Part shown: one piece after another, positions 24,439 to 32,408 of the stretch | How the letters are laid out: each line of letters starts with the position of its first letter | Position numbering within the stretch: the stretch's first letter is position 1 | NCBI GenBank assembly: GCA_036822015.1 | Contig: DAISIL010000005.1 | Location: forward strand, 1 to 64,000 | Direction: 5' to 3' | Length of the DNA stretch: 64,000 bases | DNA from: DAISIL01 sp036822015 | Lineage (GTDB): Bacteria; Bacteroidota; Bacteroidia; Cytophagales; Bernardetiaceae | Notes under the pieces: model-generated | What the model was told of the DNA's origin: nothing | The model's database searches: none | The model's input: only the letters and a program-made list of their open reading frames with translations | Position numbers and translations under genes: made by a program

Positions 24439-24837
24439 TTATTTGGTTTGGGTATCACCGAGCAGGCGGCGCAGGTCGTCGATCAAATTTGACCAGAGTG
24501 CGTCTAGCTCTTCTACGTCGGTCATCTCGGAGTAGTCCGTGATGGTCAGGAAGGTCGATTCGGTGAACTCGTTGTAAGACAAGCGAAACTCGAGATAAGA
24601 GGGGTCTTCTTCTTTGTCCTTGCCAAACTGATACCGAATCAGATGATTGACCCGATGGGCCACAACCCGCGCATACGTGGGCGCATCACCCCAATAGATG
24701 ACAAGGTTTTTTTTGTCCGTGGCTTCTACCCGATCCGCAAACCACTGCCCCAGCCCGATGGGCGTAGCAAGGTAGGGATACAACTGGCGAAGGTCTGTAT
24801 TTAACTCGCGTTCGGTAACGTATTTGAATTTCTCCAT
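24439..24837 (-). CDS. START-like (AHSA1/SRPBCC-type) domain protein
   Basis: The protein has 132 residues from the ATG at 24835-24837. The pattern FKYVTERELNTDLRQLYPYL, IGLGQWFADRV, LVIYWGD and YLEFRLSYNEFTESTFLTITDY matches the small START-like proteins of Bacteroidota. They have a helix-grip fold with a deep hydrophobic pocket that presumably binds a lipid or other hydrophobic ligand. It is cytoplasmic, and function is unknown. The in-frame start at 24897 would add 20 residues unlike the family start. Confidence 0.8.
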   Translation of the reverse strand: MEKFKYVTERELNTDLRQLYPYLATPIGLGQWFADRVEATDKKNLVIYWGDAPTYARVVAHRVNHLIRYQFGKDKEEDPSYLEFRLSYNEFTESTFLTITDYSEMTDVEELDALWSNLIDDLRRLLGDTQTK

Positions 24838-24935
24838 GACAACGGTCGGGGGGAGGTGATTGGGTAGCAAATTAACTGCCTTTCGATCAGCTAACAAAAT
24901 TTGAGATACCGATTGAGGTTTTTTATCGCATCCGA

Positions 24936-25910
24936 TTACTTTCCGCGCTCGATCGTATAGCGGAGCATCTCGATTAGTGCCGTTTTGTAGGTAGAGGCAG
25001 GTAGTCCATCGAGTTGGGTGATGGCCGCCTGATAGTACCGCTGCATCGTCGCTTCGGTGTAGGCGATACCGCCCGATTGCCGTACAAAAGCGATGACTTC
25101 CTGAACTTTATCTTTCTTGTGGCTTTGGGTTTTGATGAGCCTGATGATGTGCTTGCGTTCGGACTTGGTAGCCTGATTGAGGGCGTAGATCAAGGGTAGG
25201 GTCATCTTTTTTTCTTTGATGTCGATACCAAGGGGCTTACCGATCTCTGCCGTCCCGTAGTCAAACAGATCGTCTTTGATCTGAAAGGCGATGCCAATGG
25301 TTTGCCCCAGGTGGATGCTTTGTGTTACCTCCTCGGGGGAGCAACCGGCCGAAGCCGCCCCTACGCCGCAACAAGCCGCGATGAGTGTCGCTGTCTTTTG
25401 GCGGATGATCTCAAAATAGACCTCCTCCGTGATGTCGAGGGTACGGGATTTTTCCATCTGGAGCAGTTCGCCTTCGCTCATCTCCCGAACTGCCTGCGAA
25501 ACGATGCGCAACAACTGAAAATCGCCATGGTCGATCGAGAGCAACAGCCCCCGCGAGAGCAAGTAGTCGCCCACCAAAACGGCAATTTTGTTTTTCCAGA
25601 GTGCGTTGATCGAAAAAAAGCCACGGCGGTAGTTGGAGTCGTCCACTACGTCATCGTGTACCAGGGTGGCCGTATGCAGCAACTCGACCAGCGATGCCCC
25701 CCTGTAGGTAGCCTCCGTGATGCCGCCCATCGCCCCGGCAGTCAGGAAGACAAACATGGGACGCATCTGTTTGCCTTTGCGCTGGACGATGTAGTTGGTG
25801 ATCTTGTCGAGCAAAAAAACATCCGAGCGCATCACGTCCCGAAACTTTTTCTCAAAAAGCCTCATCTCCTCTGCAATCGGGGACTGAATATGTTGGAGTG
25901 CTGTCGGCAT
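24936..25910 (-). CDS. Polyprenyl diphosphate synthase (trans-isoprenyl type)
   Basis: The enzyme chains isopentenyl diphosphate onto an allylic primer to make the long prenyl tail of menaquinone or a similar quinone. The 324-residue protein has GKQMRP (46-51), the first Asp-rich motif DDVVD (86-90, in LVHDDVVDDSNYRRG) and the second in FQIKDDLFDYG (about 214-224), with KKMTLPLIYAL after it. Length and motifs fit the IspB/HepT-like class. Product chain length cannot be read with confidence. It is divergent from the thioesterase gene across a 94-base gap. Confidence 0.92.
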   Translation of the reverse strand: MPTALQHIQSPIAEEMRLFEKKFRDVMRSDVFLLDKITNYIVQRKGKQMRPMFVFLTAGAMGGITEATYRGASLVELLHTATLVHDDVVDDSNYRRGFFSINALWKNKIAVLVGDYLLSRGLLLSIDHGDFQLLRIVSQAVREMSEGELLQMEKSRTLDITEEVYFEIIRQKTATLIAACCGVGAASAGCSPEEVTQSIHLGQTIGIAFQIKDDLFDYGTAEIGKPLGIDIKEKKMTLPLIYALNQATKSERKHIIRLIKTQSHKKDKVQEVIAFVRQSGGIAYTEATMQRYYQAAITQLDGLPASTYKTALIEMLRYTIERGK

Positions 25911-25934
25911 CGGTTATGCAATATTAAGACAGAT

Positions 25935-25968
25935 TTGGCGATTTTGCTAATTATCCGATCTAGCTTTG
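25935..25968 (+). promoter_or_regulatory. Promoter of the thioesterase gene
   Basis: TTG at 25935-25937, a 23-base spacer, then a perfect TAGCTTTG at 25961-25968. The ATG at 26005 is 37 bases further on. It supports that start over an in-frame codon at 25966. Confidence 0.5.
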
Positions 25969-26004
25969 CTTTTTTTGTACCTTCATCACCAAAGAGAAAT
26001 CCTT

Positions 26005-26493
26005 ATGGACAAAACCCCCTATCTCCAGCAAGCCATGCCCGGAGAACATGTTTGTTTTGGCTGTGGCACAGATAACCCTAATGGCTTACAGATTGAAAGC
26101 CGATGGGAAGGCGACGAGTGCATCTGCCATTGGGAATCTGCACCGCAGTACAACGGCTGGCCCGGATTGATGAACGGCGGCATCCTGGCCACGATCATCG
26201 ACTGCCACTGCATGTCCACGGCCATGGGTGCGGCTTACCGCGACGAAGGCCGCGAAGTTGGCACCGAACCCCGCTACGGCTATGCTACCGGAACGCTCAC
26301 CGTCCGCTACCTCAAGCCCACCCCCAACGACCAGCGCATCACCTTGCGGGCCCAGGTCAAGGAAATCAAGGGGCGCAAAACGACAATGACCTGCCAGGTA
26401 TGGGCAGGCGGTATCCAGACCGCCGAAGCCGAAGTGATCGCCCTGCGTGTCATCGACACCAGCCAGCCGGATCAGCAGCAGTTTACCAGCTAA
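26005..26493 (+). CDS. Hotdog-fold thioesterase (PaaI/DUF4442-like)
   Basis: The protein has 162 residues. The hotdog signature is in the middle: WPGLMNGGILATIIDCHCMSTAM (about 54-76), the segment that carries the catalytic Asp/His region in PaaI-type acyl-CoA thioesterases. It is followed by TGTLTVRYLKPTP and LRAQVKEIKGRKTTMTCQVW. Near the start, HVCFGCGTDNPNGLQI is a Cys-x-x-Cys stretch seen in many such proteins. It is probably a cytoplasmic acyl-CoA hydrolase; substrate unknown. It has its own promoter and ends at a terminator shared with the DUF349 gene. Confidence 0.85.
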   Translation: MDKTPYLQQAMPGEHVCFGCGTDNPNGLQIESRWEGDECICHWESAPQYNGWPGLMNGGILATIIDCHCMSTAMGAAYRDEGREVGTEPRYGYATGTLTVRYLKPTPNDQRITLRAQVKEIKGRKTTMTCQVWAGGIQTAEAEVIALRVIDTSQPDQQQFTS

Positions 26494-26499
26494 AAAAAA

Positions 26500-26543
26500 C
26501 AAGCCCCAAAGTCCTTCCTTGTACCGGAGGTCTTTGGGGCTTG
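26500..26543 (-). terminator. Terminator between the thioesterase and DUF349 genes
   Basis: CAAGCCCCAAAG (26500-26511) pairs with CTTTGGGGCTTG (26532-26543). On the minus strand an eight-T run follows, so it mainly ends the DUF349 transcript. Confidence 0.8.
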
Positions 26544-26564
26544 ATGCGTTCATCCCTGGAGGAG

Positions 26565-28655
26565 CTACTCGGATTTTTCTTCTGCGGTCTCCACCTTGGA
26601 TGCCTTCGGCTTGGTGGGCAGGGTGATTTCTCCGTTTTTGATCTTCTTGATGAGCTTGAGTTTGCGCTCGAGTTCTTTGATTTCCTGATGCGCCCCTCCG
26701 ATTTTTTCTTCAAACTCCTGGCGGAGTTTGTCGGCTGTTTTGGAGCGAGCAAAAAACTCGAGGTTGGTTTCCCAAAGCTGGATGTCTCGTCGGATGTGTT
26801 CAATCTTTCGGATGATGCCTCCTTCTTGTTTCTTGAACTTGGCTACCGTCTGGGGGCTATCTCCGAGGGCGCGGAACTGCATCTGTAGCTTGAACTGCTC
26901 CCGCTCGTCGTCGCCCATGTCCAGTTGGGCAAAGAAGGCATCGGTTGCCTTCACGAACTGCTCCTGGATGCGCTCCATGTGCTTGCGTGGGACAAAGCCT
27001 GCCTTTTCAAACTTGATACAAATTTGCTCAAAGGCTTCGAGGTCTTTTTGTCCCTCGGCAGTCATGGTTTCGATCTGCTGGCAGAGTTCGCGTTTTTTCT
27101 CTAAGTTGTAGGCAAACTCTTTTTCTTGCTCGGCTTTGCGGTTGCGTTTGCGCTCAAAGAAGTGATCGCAGGCAGCCTTGAAGCGTTCATAGACGCTGTC
27201 GCGATGCGTCTTGGCGACGGGTCCGATGGCTTTCCACTCTTCTTGTAATTTTTTGAGTTCTTCCGTGATTTCGTCCCACTCAAAGCCGTCCTTGATTGCC
27301 TCGACGCGCTCACAAAGGGCGATTTTTTTCTTGAGGTTCTCCTCGCGTTCGGCTTCGAGTTGCTCAAAGAAACTAGATTTTTTGGCGAAGAAAGCCTTGA
27401 AGTTGTTCCAGAACTGCTTGTTGATGCTCTTGGCCACCTCACGCGGGGCAGGGCCGATGTCTTCCCACTTTTTTTGGATGGCTTGCAGTTCGCGGGTTTT
27501 TTTGTTCCACTCTTTGATGCGATCCGACTCAAACTCGAGGAAAGCCTCTACCTCAATGCAGAGTTCTTGTTTGGCTTTCATGTTCGCTTCGAGTTCTTGC
27601 TTAAAGGCTTCTACCTCTTGTCGTTTGCGCTCGTAGATTTGATCGGAGGCGTTCTTGAACCGCTGCCAGAGTTCCTCCTGCGCTTCTTTGGGAACAGGGC
27701 CGATGTTCTTGTACTCCTGGTGCAGGAGATTGATCGCCTTGACGGCTTCTTGTGTGTTGGTCTCCTGGAGGAGTGCTTCGGCTTTTTGGCAGACTTCTTC
27801 TTTGCTTTGTTGGTTTTTCTGTCGATCCAACTCGAGCATCTCGCGTTCGAGACTTTTTTGGTTGTAGAACATATCTACCACCGCCCGGTAGGTCTTGTAG
27901 AGGTCATCTGCATCCGTTTGTGGAACGGGTCCGATCTTTTTCCATTGCTCTTGCAGGTCTTTTATTTTGTCAAAGTCCTTTCGATTATCGGCATCTGGGT
28001 CTTGGATCGAATCGGTGAGGGCTTTGATTTTTTCGACGATATTTTTCTTTTCGAGGAGGTTTTGCTCCTTTTGCTGCTCGAGATTTTGATAGTACTCGCG
28101 CTGGCGCTTTCGCAAGAACTTGAAGTTCTCAAAGAACTGATCGACCAGAGGAGGTGCCGTATATTTGAAGGTCTCGGGCGTGTTCTTTTCGGGGTCAGCG
28201 GCCAGAAAGTCTGCCAGTTCTTGCTCTTTTTGTTTGTTATTGATCTCATGGACAATATCTTTGAGATCATTGAGGGTACGGGCTACGCGCTTGAAGTTGA
28301 TTTTGCCACCTGCCTTCACCAACTCAACGAGTTCGTGGCTTTTTTGGGTGAGCTGTTCGATTGTCCAGTTGGAGAAATCTTCCTCCTGGAGGTCTTCGAG
28401 CGATTCTTCCTCTTCCTCTTCCTCCTCTGTCTGTGTGGCATCTGTTGGGGCTGCCGTCAAGTCCTCGCGTTCTTCCGGTTCGTCGGTCTGCTCCGTAGTT
28501 TCTGGGATAGCCTGGCTGCTCACCTCGGGGGCGGAGTCGTTTTTTTCTTCTTCTTGTGCTTGCAAAAACTGCATTGTGGCAGAGACCTCGGGCGTGGTGT
28601 CCGTGTCCAGCGGTTGTTCTTGTTGTGCGTCTTTTTCGTCGTCGCGTACCATCAT
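26565..28655 (-). CDS. DUF349-repeat protein
   Basis: The protein has 696 residues. The first 110 are acidic and low-complexity (Gln, Glu, Asp, Thr), followed by WTIEQLTQKSHELVELVK. At least five DUF349 repeats come next, each with W/Y-K-x-I-G-P-V near the start and a (Y)ERF-x-x-A-x-D-x-x-(Y/F)ERKR end: WKKIGPVPQTDADDLY, YKNIGPVPKEAQEELW, WEDIGPAPREVAKSIN, WKAIGPVAKTHRDSVY and FEKAGFVPRKHMERI. The C-terminus is coiled coil. DUF349 proteins are widespread in Bacteroidota and predicted to be helical scaffolds, but their function is not known. The start is MMVRDDE; the first or second Met could be used. Confidence 0.88.
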   Translation of the reverse strand: MMVRDDEKDAQQEQPLDTDTTPEVSATMQFLQAQEEEKNDSAPEVSSQAIPETTEQTDEPEEREDLTAAPTDATQTEEEEEEEESLEDLQEEDFSNWTIEQLTQKSHELVELVKAGGKINFKRVARTLNDLKDIVHEINNKQKEQELADFLAADPEKNTPETFKYTAPPLVDQFFENFKFLRKRQREYYQNLEQQKEQNLLEKKNIVEKIKALTDSIQDPDADNRKDFDKIKDLQEQWKKIGPVPQTDADDLYKTYRAVVDMFYNQKSLEREMLELDRQKNQQSKEEVCQKAEALLQETNTQEAVKAINLLHQEYKNIGPVPKEAQEELWQRFKNASDQIYERKRQEVEAFKQELEANMKAKQELCIEVEAFLEFESDRIKEWNKKTRELQAIQKKWEDIGPAPREVAKSINKQFWNNFKAFFAKKSSFFEQLEAEREENLKKKIALCERVEAIKDGFEWDEITEELKKLQEEWKAIGPVAKTHRDSVYERFKAACDHFFERKRNRKAEQEKEFAYNLEKKRELCQQIETMTAEGQKDLEAFEQICIKFEKAGFVPRKHMERIQEQFVKATDAFFAQLDMGDDEREQFKLQMQFRALGDSPQTVAKFKKQEGGIIRKIEHIRRDIQLWETNLEFFARSKTADKLRQEFEEKIGGAHQEIKELERKLKLIKKIKNGEITLPTKPKASKVETAEEKSE

Positions 28656-28729
28656 CGTTTCGTCGTGTAAGATTGGTTTTTGAGAAGTGCCTGTGGCACC
28701 GAATCGTTTGGCTGTAAAAAAGTTTGAGA

Positions 28730-28737
28730 CAAAAATA
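28730..28737 (-). promoter_or_regulatory. -7 element upstream of the DUF349 gene
   Basis: On the minus strand TATTTTTG matches TAnnTTTG exactly. It lies 75 bases before the start codon. No TTG is seen 17-23 bases further upstream, so this is only a candidate. Confidence 0.35.
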
Positions 28738-28763
28738 GTAAAAAATGTTTGTACGGACGCTAC

Positions 28764-29390
28764 CTACCGTGGTTTTCTGATGGATCGGATGAGTTCGATC
28801 CCGATTTCTTTGACCAACCCTGCGGCGGTTTCTTTCCAGGGGTTGTTTGGAGTAGTTGTAGCGGCGGGTTTGTCGTCTTTGTTTTTTTTGCGCAAGACCA
28901 CGGCAGCGGCGGCAATAGCCACACCGGCTCCGGCCAGCAGAAAGAGTTGTTTTTTGGTGGGAGCAGGAGTGGGGCTAGGCTCGGGGGCGGGTATGTTGAT
29001 CTGTTGAATGATCTGATCTTCAAGTACTTGTAGTTTAGCATCTAGCTGCTTTTCGATCTCTGGTCTTCCCTTGCGGGCAAGCCATCCCACCAGGCGTTTT
29101 TTGAGGCGCGGCATCAAGAGAGCCAGCAGCAGATAAAACCCCAGCACCACCAGAAAGCCATTCATTAATTCGAGCCAGGCGTAGCTCTCGGGGGCATAGT
29201 GCGCCCAAATGCGATTGATGGCCAGGGCAATTACGAGGTGTACAAAGATCAACAAAAAAATGGCCGCCTGCGCCCGAACCACCCAAAAGATCAACTCGGC
29301 CCGTATCCTGGACAGTTGGTCGATGGCTTGTTCCTTGACTTGACGGACGGCATCCTGGGCCCCGAGCAGTTGAAGAAGTTGCTTTTTCAC
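28764..29390 (-). CDS. Membrane protein, Phage_holin_3_6/holin-X-like
   Basis: The protein has 208 residues and begins at a GTG (29388-29390). Two close helices sit at about 34-60 (FWVVRAQAAIFLLIFVHLVI) and 74-94 (LMNGFLVVLGFYLLLALLM). A basic stretch (RLKKRLVGWLARKG), a Pro-rich linker and a third hydrophobic segment (KKQLFLLAGAGVAIAAAAVV) follow, then KKKNKDD-like residues. This resembles the 'phage holin family' membrane proteins that occur widely in non-phage contexts. No phage genes are nearby, so a lysis role is unlikely. Function unknown. The next gene downstream on this strand is the DUF349 gene's neighbourhood, separated by a promoter-like site. Confidence 0.6.
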   Translation of the reverse strand: MKKQLLQLLGAQDAVRQVKEQAIDQLSRIRAELIFWVVRAQAAIFLLIFVHLVIALAINRIWAHYAPESYAWLELMNGFLVVLGFYLLLALLMPRLKKRLVGWLARKGRPEIEKQLDAKLQVLEDQIIQQINIPAPEPSPTPAPTKKQLFLLAGAGVAIAAAAVVLRKKNKDDKPAATTTPNNPWKETAAGLVKEIGIELIRSIRKPR

Positions 29391-29411
29391 GCCCGAAAGG
29401 TAAAAAATAAT

Positions 29412-30170
29412 TTATTGATTGGACACCTGGGCCCGCAAGAAGTCCCGTTTCACCTGGTTAAGGGTCTGGAGGCGCACCCGTTTGAGGCGTAAACGCTGCT
29501 CCTCGAGCCAGCGCATCTCGCTGTATCCGCCCCGTGGGTATTTGTCGGCGTACGCTGTATAAACGGCACCGTACTCAGCAAAAGCCTCCTGGTAGTATTC
29601 CTCGATGAGCAAAAAGTTTTCAAAGGGTGCTTCAAAGAGTTCTTCCATCTCCGTAGATTCAGCTAGGTGTATTTCCTCGAGTTCTTCGATGTAGCTTTTG
29701 ATTTTTTGTTGGCGCAGGGCTTCGGCAAAAGCTGGGTCTTTTTCGGGGGGAAGGGCGGGATTTTCTTTGCGGGTAGGAGAGGTTTTCTCTGGCAGTGCGG
29801 TTTTTTGGGGTGGGCTAGCGTCGGTTTTGCTGGTTTCTTCGGGGCTTACCTTGACGGCCCTGGTCTCGGTTTTGTTGGAGGCAAAAGCCTGATTGGCTTT
29901 GGCTTGGGCTTGTTGTTGGCGGAGCTGGAGGCGTTGGCGCAGGAGCTTGACCTGGATAGATTCTTTGTAGGTGAGGTCCTCCCACTTCTTGCCCAGGTAG
30001 GTCTCCCAGGATTGCTTGCTGTTGGGGGCAGACTGGAGTTCTTGCCAGCCCAAGGGACGTTTGAGCGGGTCATCTTCGGGCAGAAACTGCGCTTGTGCTA
30101 CCGAAGCAAGTAGCCAACATCCGATCCAAAAAAAACAAAACCTGTGCATAAAAAAGCGATGAAAAGTCAT
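29412..30170 (-). CDS. Secreted Gln/Lys/Glu-rich protein, unknown
   Basis: The protein has 252 residues from the ATG at 30170, with a signal peptide (FMHRFCFFWIGCWLLASVAQ, cut after AQ). A second ATG at 30149 gives a cleaner signal peptide and is equally possible. The mature protein starts FLPEDDPLKRPLGWQELQ and has a Gln-rich helix (LRQRLQLRQQQAQAKANQAF), a Pro/Lys-rich linker and a helical end with EELEEIHLAESTEMEELFEA and FLLIEEYYQEAFAEYGAVY. I do not recognise it. It is divergent from atpD across 233 bases and 21 bases upstream of the holin-like gene on the same strand. Confidence 0.6.
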   Translation of the reverse strand: MTFHRFFMHRFCFFWIGCWLLASVAQAQFLPEDDPLKRPLGWQELQSAPNSKQSWETYLGKKWEDLTYKESIQVKLLRQRLQLRQQQAQAKANQAFASNKTETRAVKVSPEETSKTDASPPQKTALPEKTSPTRKENPALPPEKDPAFAEALRQQKIKSYIEELEEIHLAESTEMEELFEAPFENFLLIEEYYQEAFAEYGAVYTAYADKYPRGGYSEMRWLEEQRLRLKRVRLQTLNQVKRDFLRAQVSNQ

Positions 30171-30253
30171 TTTGTTCAACGAATAAGCCTGCCTTTGGGT
30201 TGGGCTGATGAGAATTAAATAGCCAAAAATCCGGCCAATCTTTGGGCGGTCAT

Positions 30254-30266
30254 CCGCCAATGGCGG
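30254..30266. repeat. Small perfect inverted repeat in the atpD upstream region
   Basis: CCGCC-AAT-GGCGG in the 233-base gap between the divergent genes starting at 30170 and 30404. It is GC-rich in an otherwise AT-rich region and lies about 40 bases upstream of the atpD promoter. It could be a protein-binding site or chance. Confidence 0.3.
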
Positions 30267-30305
30267 TAGATACCAAATAAAAGATAGGAAAAAAATTGTG
30301 TTTTT

Positions 30306-30336
30306 TTGGTCAATCCATAATTGTATCTTACTTTTG
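30306..30336 (+). promoter_or_regulatory. Promoter of atpD-atpC
   Basis: TTG at 30306-30308, a 20-base spacer, then TACTTTTG at 30329-30336, a full match to the Bacteroidota consensus. The ATG of atpD is 68 bases after it. The rest of the divergent gap (30171-30403) holds only a short inverted repeat. Confidence 0.6.
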
Positions 30337-30403
30337 GCTTTGACTTTTTCTATCACAGATTCAATCTTTTTCATCCCAAACCGAAAGCAAACCACAGTAC
30401 GTA

Positions 30404-31906
30404 ATGGCAAATATTGGGAAAGTAGTACAGATCATTGGCCCCGTGGTGGATGTCAGCTTTGAAGGCGGACGTTTGCCCAACATCTTAGATGCCCTTGAGG
30501 CCACCAAAGGCGACGGGCAGCGCGTAGTCATGGAGTGCCAGCAGCACCTGGGCGAAGACCGCGTCCGAACAATTTCGATGGAAGGTACCGAAGGCATGGT
30601 GCGGGGTATGGAGGTTCGCGATTTGGGCGAGCCTATCTCCGTACCCACAGGCGATGACATCCGTGGGCGGCTTTTCAACGTCGTGGGTGAAGCCATCGAC
30701 GGCATATCCGAGCCGGGCGGCAAAACCAGACTGCCCATCCACCGTCCAGCACCGCTTTTTGAAAACCTCTCCACGGGTCAGGAGGTGCTTTACACGGGGA
30801 TCAAAGTTATTGATCTACTCGAACCCTACCTCAAAGGAGGAAAAATTGGACTCTTCGGTGGGGCAGGGGTAGGCAAGACTGTACTTATCCAGGAACTCAT
30901 CAATAACATCGCCAAAGCCTACGCCGGTATTTCGGTCTTCGCAGGGGTGGGTGAACGTACCCGCGAGGGCAACGACCTGCTCCGTGAGATGCTCGAATCC
31001 GGTATCGTCAATTACGGGGATGAATTTAAGCACGATATGGAAAAAGGTGGCTGGGACACCTCCAAAGTAAGCATTGAGAGCCTGGCCGAATCCAAAGCTA
31101 CCTTTGTCTTCGGACAGATGAACGAACCTCCGGGGGCCCGCGCCCGTGTTGCGCTCTCCGGGCTGACCATCGCCGAGTACTTCCGAGATGGCGACGGACA
31201 AGGGCAAGGACGCGACATCCTGTTCTTTATTGACAACATTTTCCGCTTTACCCAGGCAGGATCGGAGGTATCCGCTCTCCTCGGTCGGATGCCTTCAGCG
31301 GTAGGTTATCAGCCCACGCTGGCCTCCGAAATGGGTGCGATGCAAGAGCGCATCACGTCCACCAAACGCGGTTCGATCACCTCCGTACAGGCAGTTTATG
31401 TACCTGCCGACGACTTGACCGACCCCGCGCCAGCCACGACGTTCTCTCACCTGGATGCCACCACGGTACTCTCTCGTAAGCTAGCCGCCCTGGGTATCTA
31501 TCCAGCCATCGACCCCCTGGATTCTACCTCGCGTATCCTGACCCCAGATGTTCTGGGCGACGACCACTACAACACCGCCCAGCGCGTCAAGGAAACCCTC
31601 CAACGCTACAACGAACTCCAGGACATCATCGCCATCCTGGGGATGGACGAACTCTCCGAAGAGGACAAACAAGTCGTCAATCGGGCCCGACGGGTACAGC
31701 GTTTCCTTTCCCAGCCCTTCCACGTGGCAGAGCAGTTTACGGGTATCCCCGGGGTGCTCGTGGACATCAAAGACACCATCAAAGGCTTTAACATGATCCT
31801 GGACGGTGAACTCGATCACCTCCCCGAAGCCGCCTTCAACCTGGTCGGCGACATCGACGCAGCCATCGCCAAAGGCGAAAAACTGCTGGCCGAAGCCAAC
31901 AAGTAA
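30404..31906 (+). CDS. atpD: F1F0 ATP synthase beta subunit
   Basis: The catalytic beta subunit of F1 binds ADP/ATP and drives ATP synthesis. The 500-residue protein has Walker A GGAGVGKT (152-159), the GERTREGNDL motif, Walker B DILFFIDNIFRF, ALSGLTIAEYFRD, SALLGRMPSAVGYQPTLA and the DELSEED motif (in ILGMDELSEEDK). It sits apart from the other F-type genes with only atpC behind it, the usual split arrangement in Bacteroidota. Confidence 0.98.
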   Translation: MANIGKVVQIIGPVVDVSFEGGRLPNILDALEATKGDGQRVVMECQQHLGEDRVRTISMEGTEGMVRGMEVRDLGEPISVPTGDDIRGRLFNVVGEAIDGISEPGGKTRLPIHRPAPLFENLSTGQEVLYTGIKVIDLLEPYLKGGKIGLFGGAGVGKTVLIQELINNIAKAYAGISVFAGVGERTREGNDLLREMLESGIVNYGDEFKHDMEKGGWDTSKVSIESLAESKATFVFGQMNEPPGARARVALSGLTIAEYFRDGDGQGQGRDILFFIDNIFRFTQAGSEVSALLGRMPSAVGYQPTLASEMGAMQERITSTKRGSITSVQAVYVPADDLTDPAPATTFSHLDATTVLSRKLAALGIYPAIDPLDSTSRILTPDVLGDDHYNTAQRVKETLQRYNELQDIIAILGMDELSEEDKQVVNRARRVQRFLSQPFHVAEQFTGIPGVLVDIKDTIKGFNMILDGELDHLPEAAFNLVGDIDAAIAKGEKLLAEANK

Positions 31907-31921
31907 ATCAACACATCCCCT

Positions 31922-31951
31922 GCCGGCCTCTCCACCAGAGGCCGGCTCTTT
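31922..31951 (+). terminator. Perfect hairpin between atpD and atpC
   Basis: GCCGGCCTCT (31922-31931) and AGAGGCCGGC (31937-31946) pair without mismatch around a CCACC loop, followed by TCTTTT. It begins 15 bases after the atpD stop and 85 bases before the atpC start. It looks like a terminator or attenuator that lets only part of the transcripts reach atpC. Confidence 0.7.
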
Positions 31952-32030
31952 TCCCTACGGTGATGATTGGCTGATCTTACTCGGGGAAATTCCTGCTTAT
32001 CTATTTATCCTCCATTACTTCAATCGCTAC

Positions 32031-32279
32031 ATGAAACTCGAAATCGTTACCCCCGATCAAAAACTATTTGAAGGCGAGGCCGAATGCGTTACGCTACCTG
32101 GCATCACGGGGCAGTTTCAGGTGTTGGATCGGCACGCTCCCCTGATCTCTACGCTCGAAGAGGGCTTGCTCAAAGTGCGTACTGGCACTACCGAAACCCG
32201 TTTTACGGTCAGTGGTGGGGTCGTTGAAGTCCTCCAAAATCACGTGGTGGTTTTGGCCGAACGCGCCCAGCAGCAGTAG
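32031..32279 (+). CDS. atpC: F1F0 ATP synthase epsilon subunit, short form
   Basis: Epsilon is part of the central rotor stalk and couples F1 to F0. The 82-residue protein covers only the N-terminal beta-sandwich: MKLEIVTPDQKLFEGEAECV, TLPGITGQFQVLDRHAPLIS, LLKVRTG and the FTVSGGVVEVLQNHVVVLAE end. The two C-terminal helices that inhibit ATP hydrolysis in E. coli (total about 138 residues) are absent, as in many Bacteroidota. The start is the ATG at 32031. It lies 124 bases after atpD with a hairpin in between. Confidence 0.95.
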   Translation: MKLEIVTPDQKLFEGEAECVTLPGITGQFQVLDRHAPLISTLEEGLLKVRTGTTETRFTVSGGVVEVLQNHVVVLAERAQQQ

Positions 32280-32408
32280 GTAGCCAAATTGTCAGGTTGC
32301 CTGTCATTTCTCCTGCTTTTTGCTTTCGGCATAGCCCTTGTTCGCTTGTGTCGATAGTGAAAGGGGAGTTTGTTTGTTTGTATGCCCATCATTGATCGTG
32401 TCGTTTAT

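Noticed and set aside
27360..28670. Open reading frame of 436 codons on the plus strand, opposite the DUF349 gene
   Set aside because: It is the mirror of a Lys/Glu-rich coiled-coil gene, which gives long Leu/Phe-rich open frames on the other strand. The minus-strand frame has clear DUF349 repeats.
28764..29390. Prophage remnant because of the holin-like protein
   Set aside because: No other phage gene, integrase or attachment site is nearby, and the family is common outside phages.
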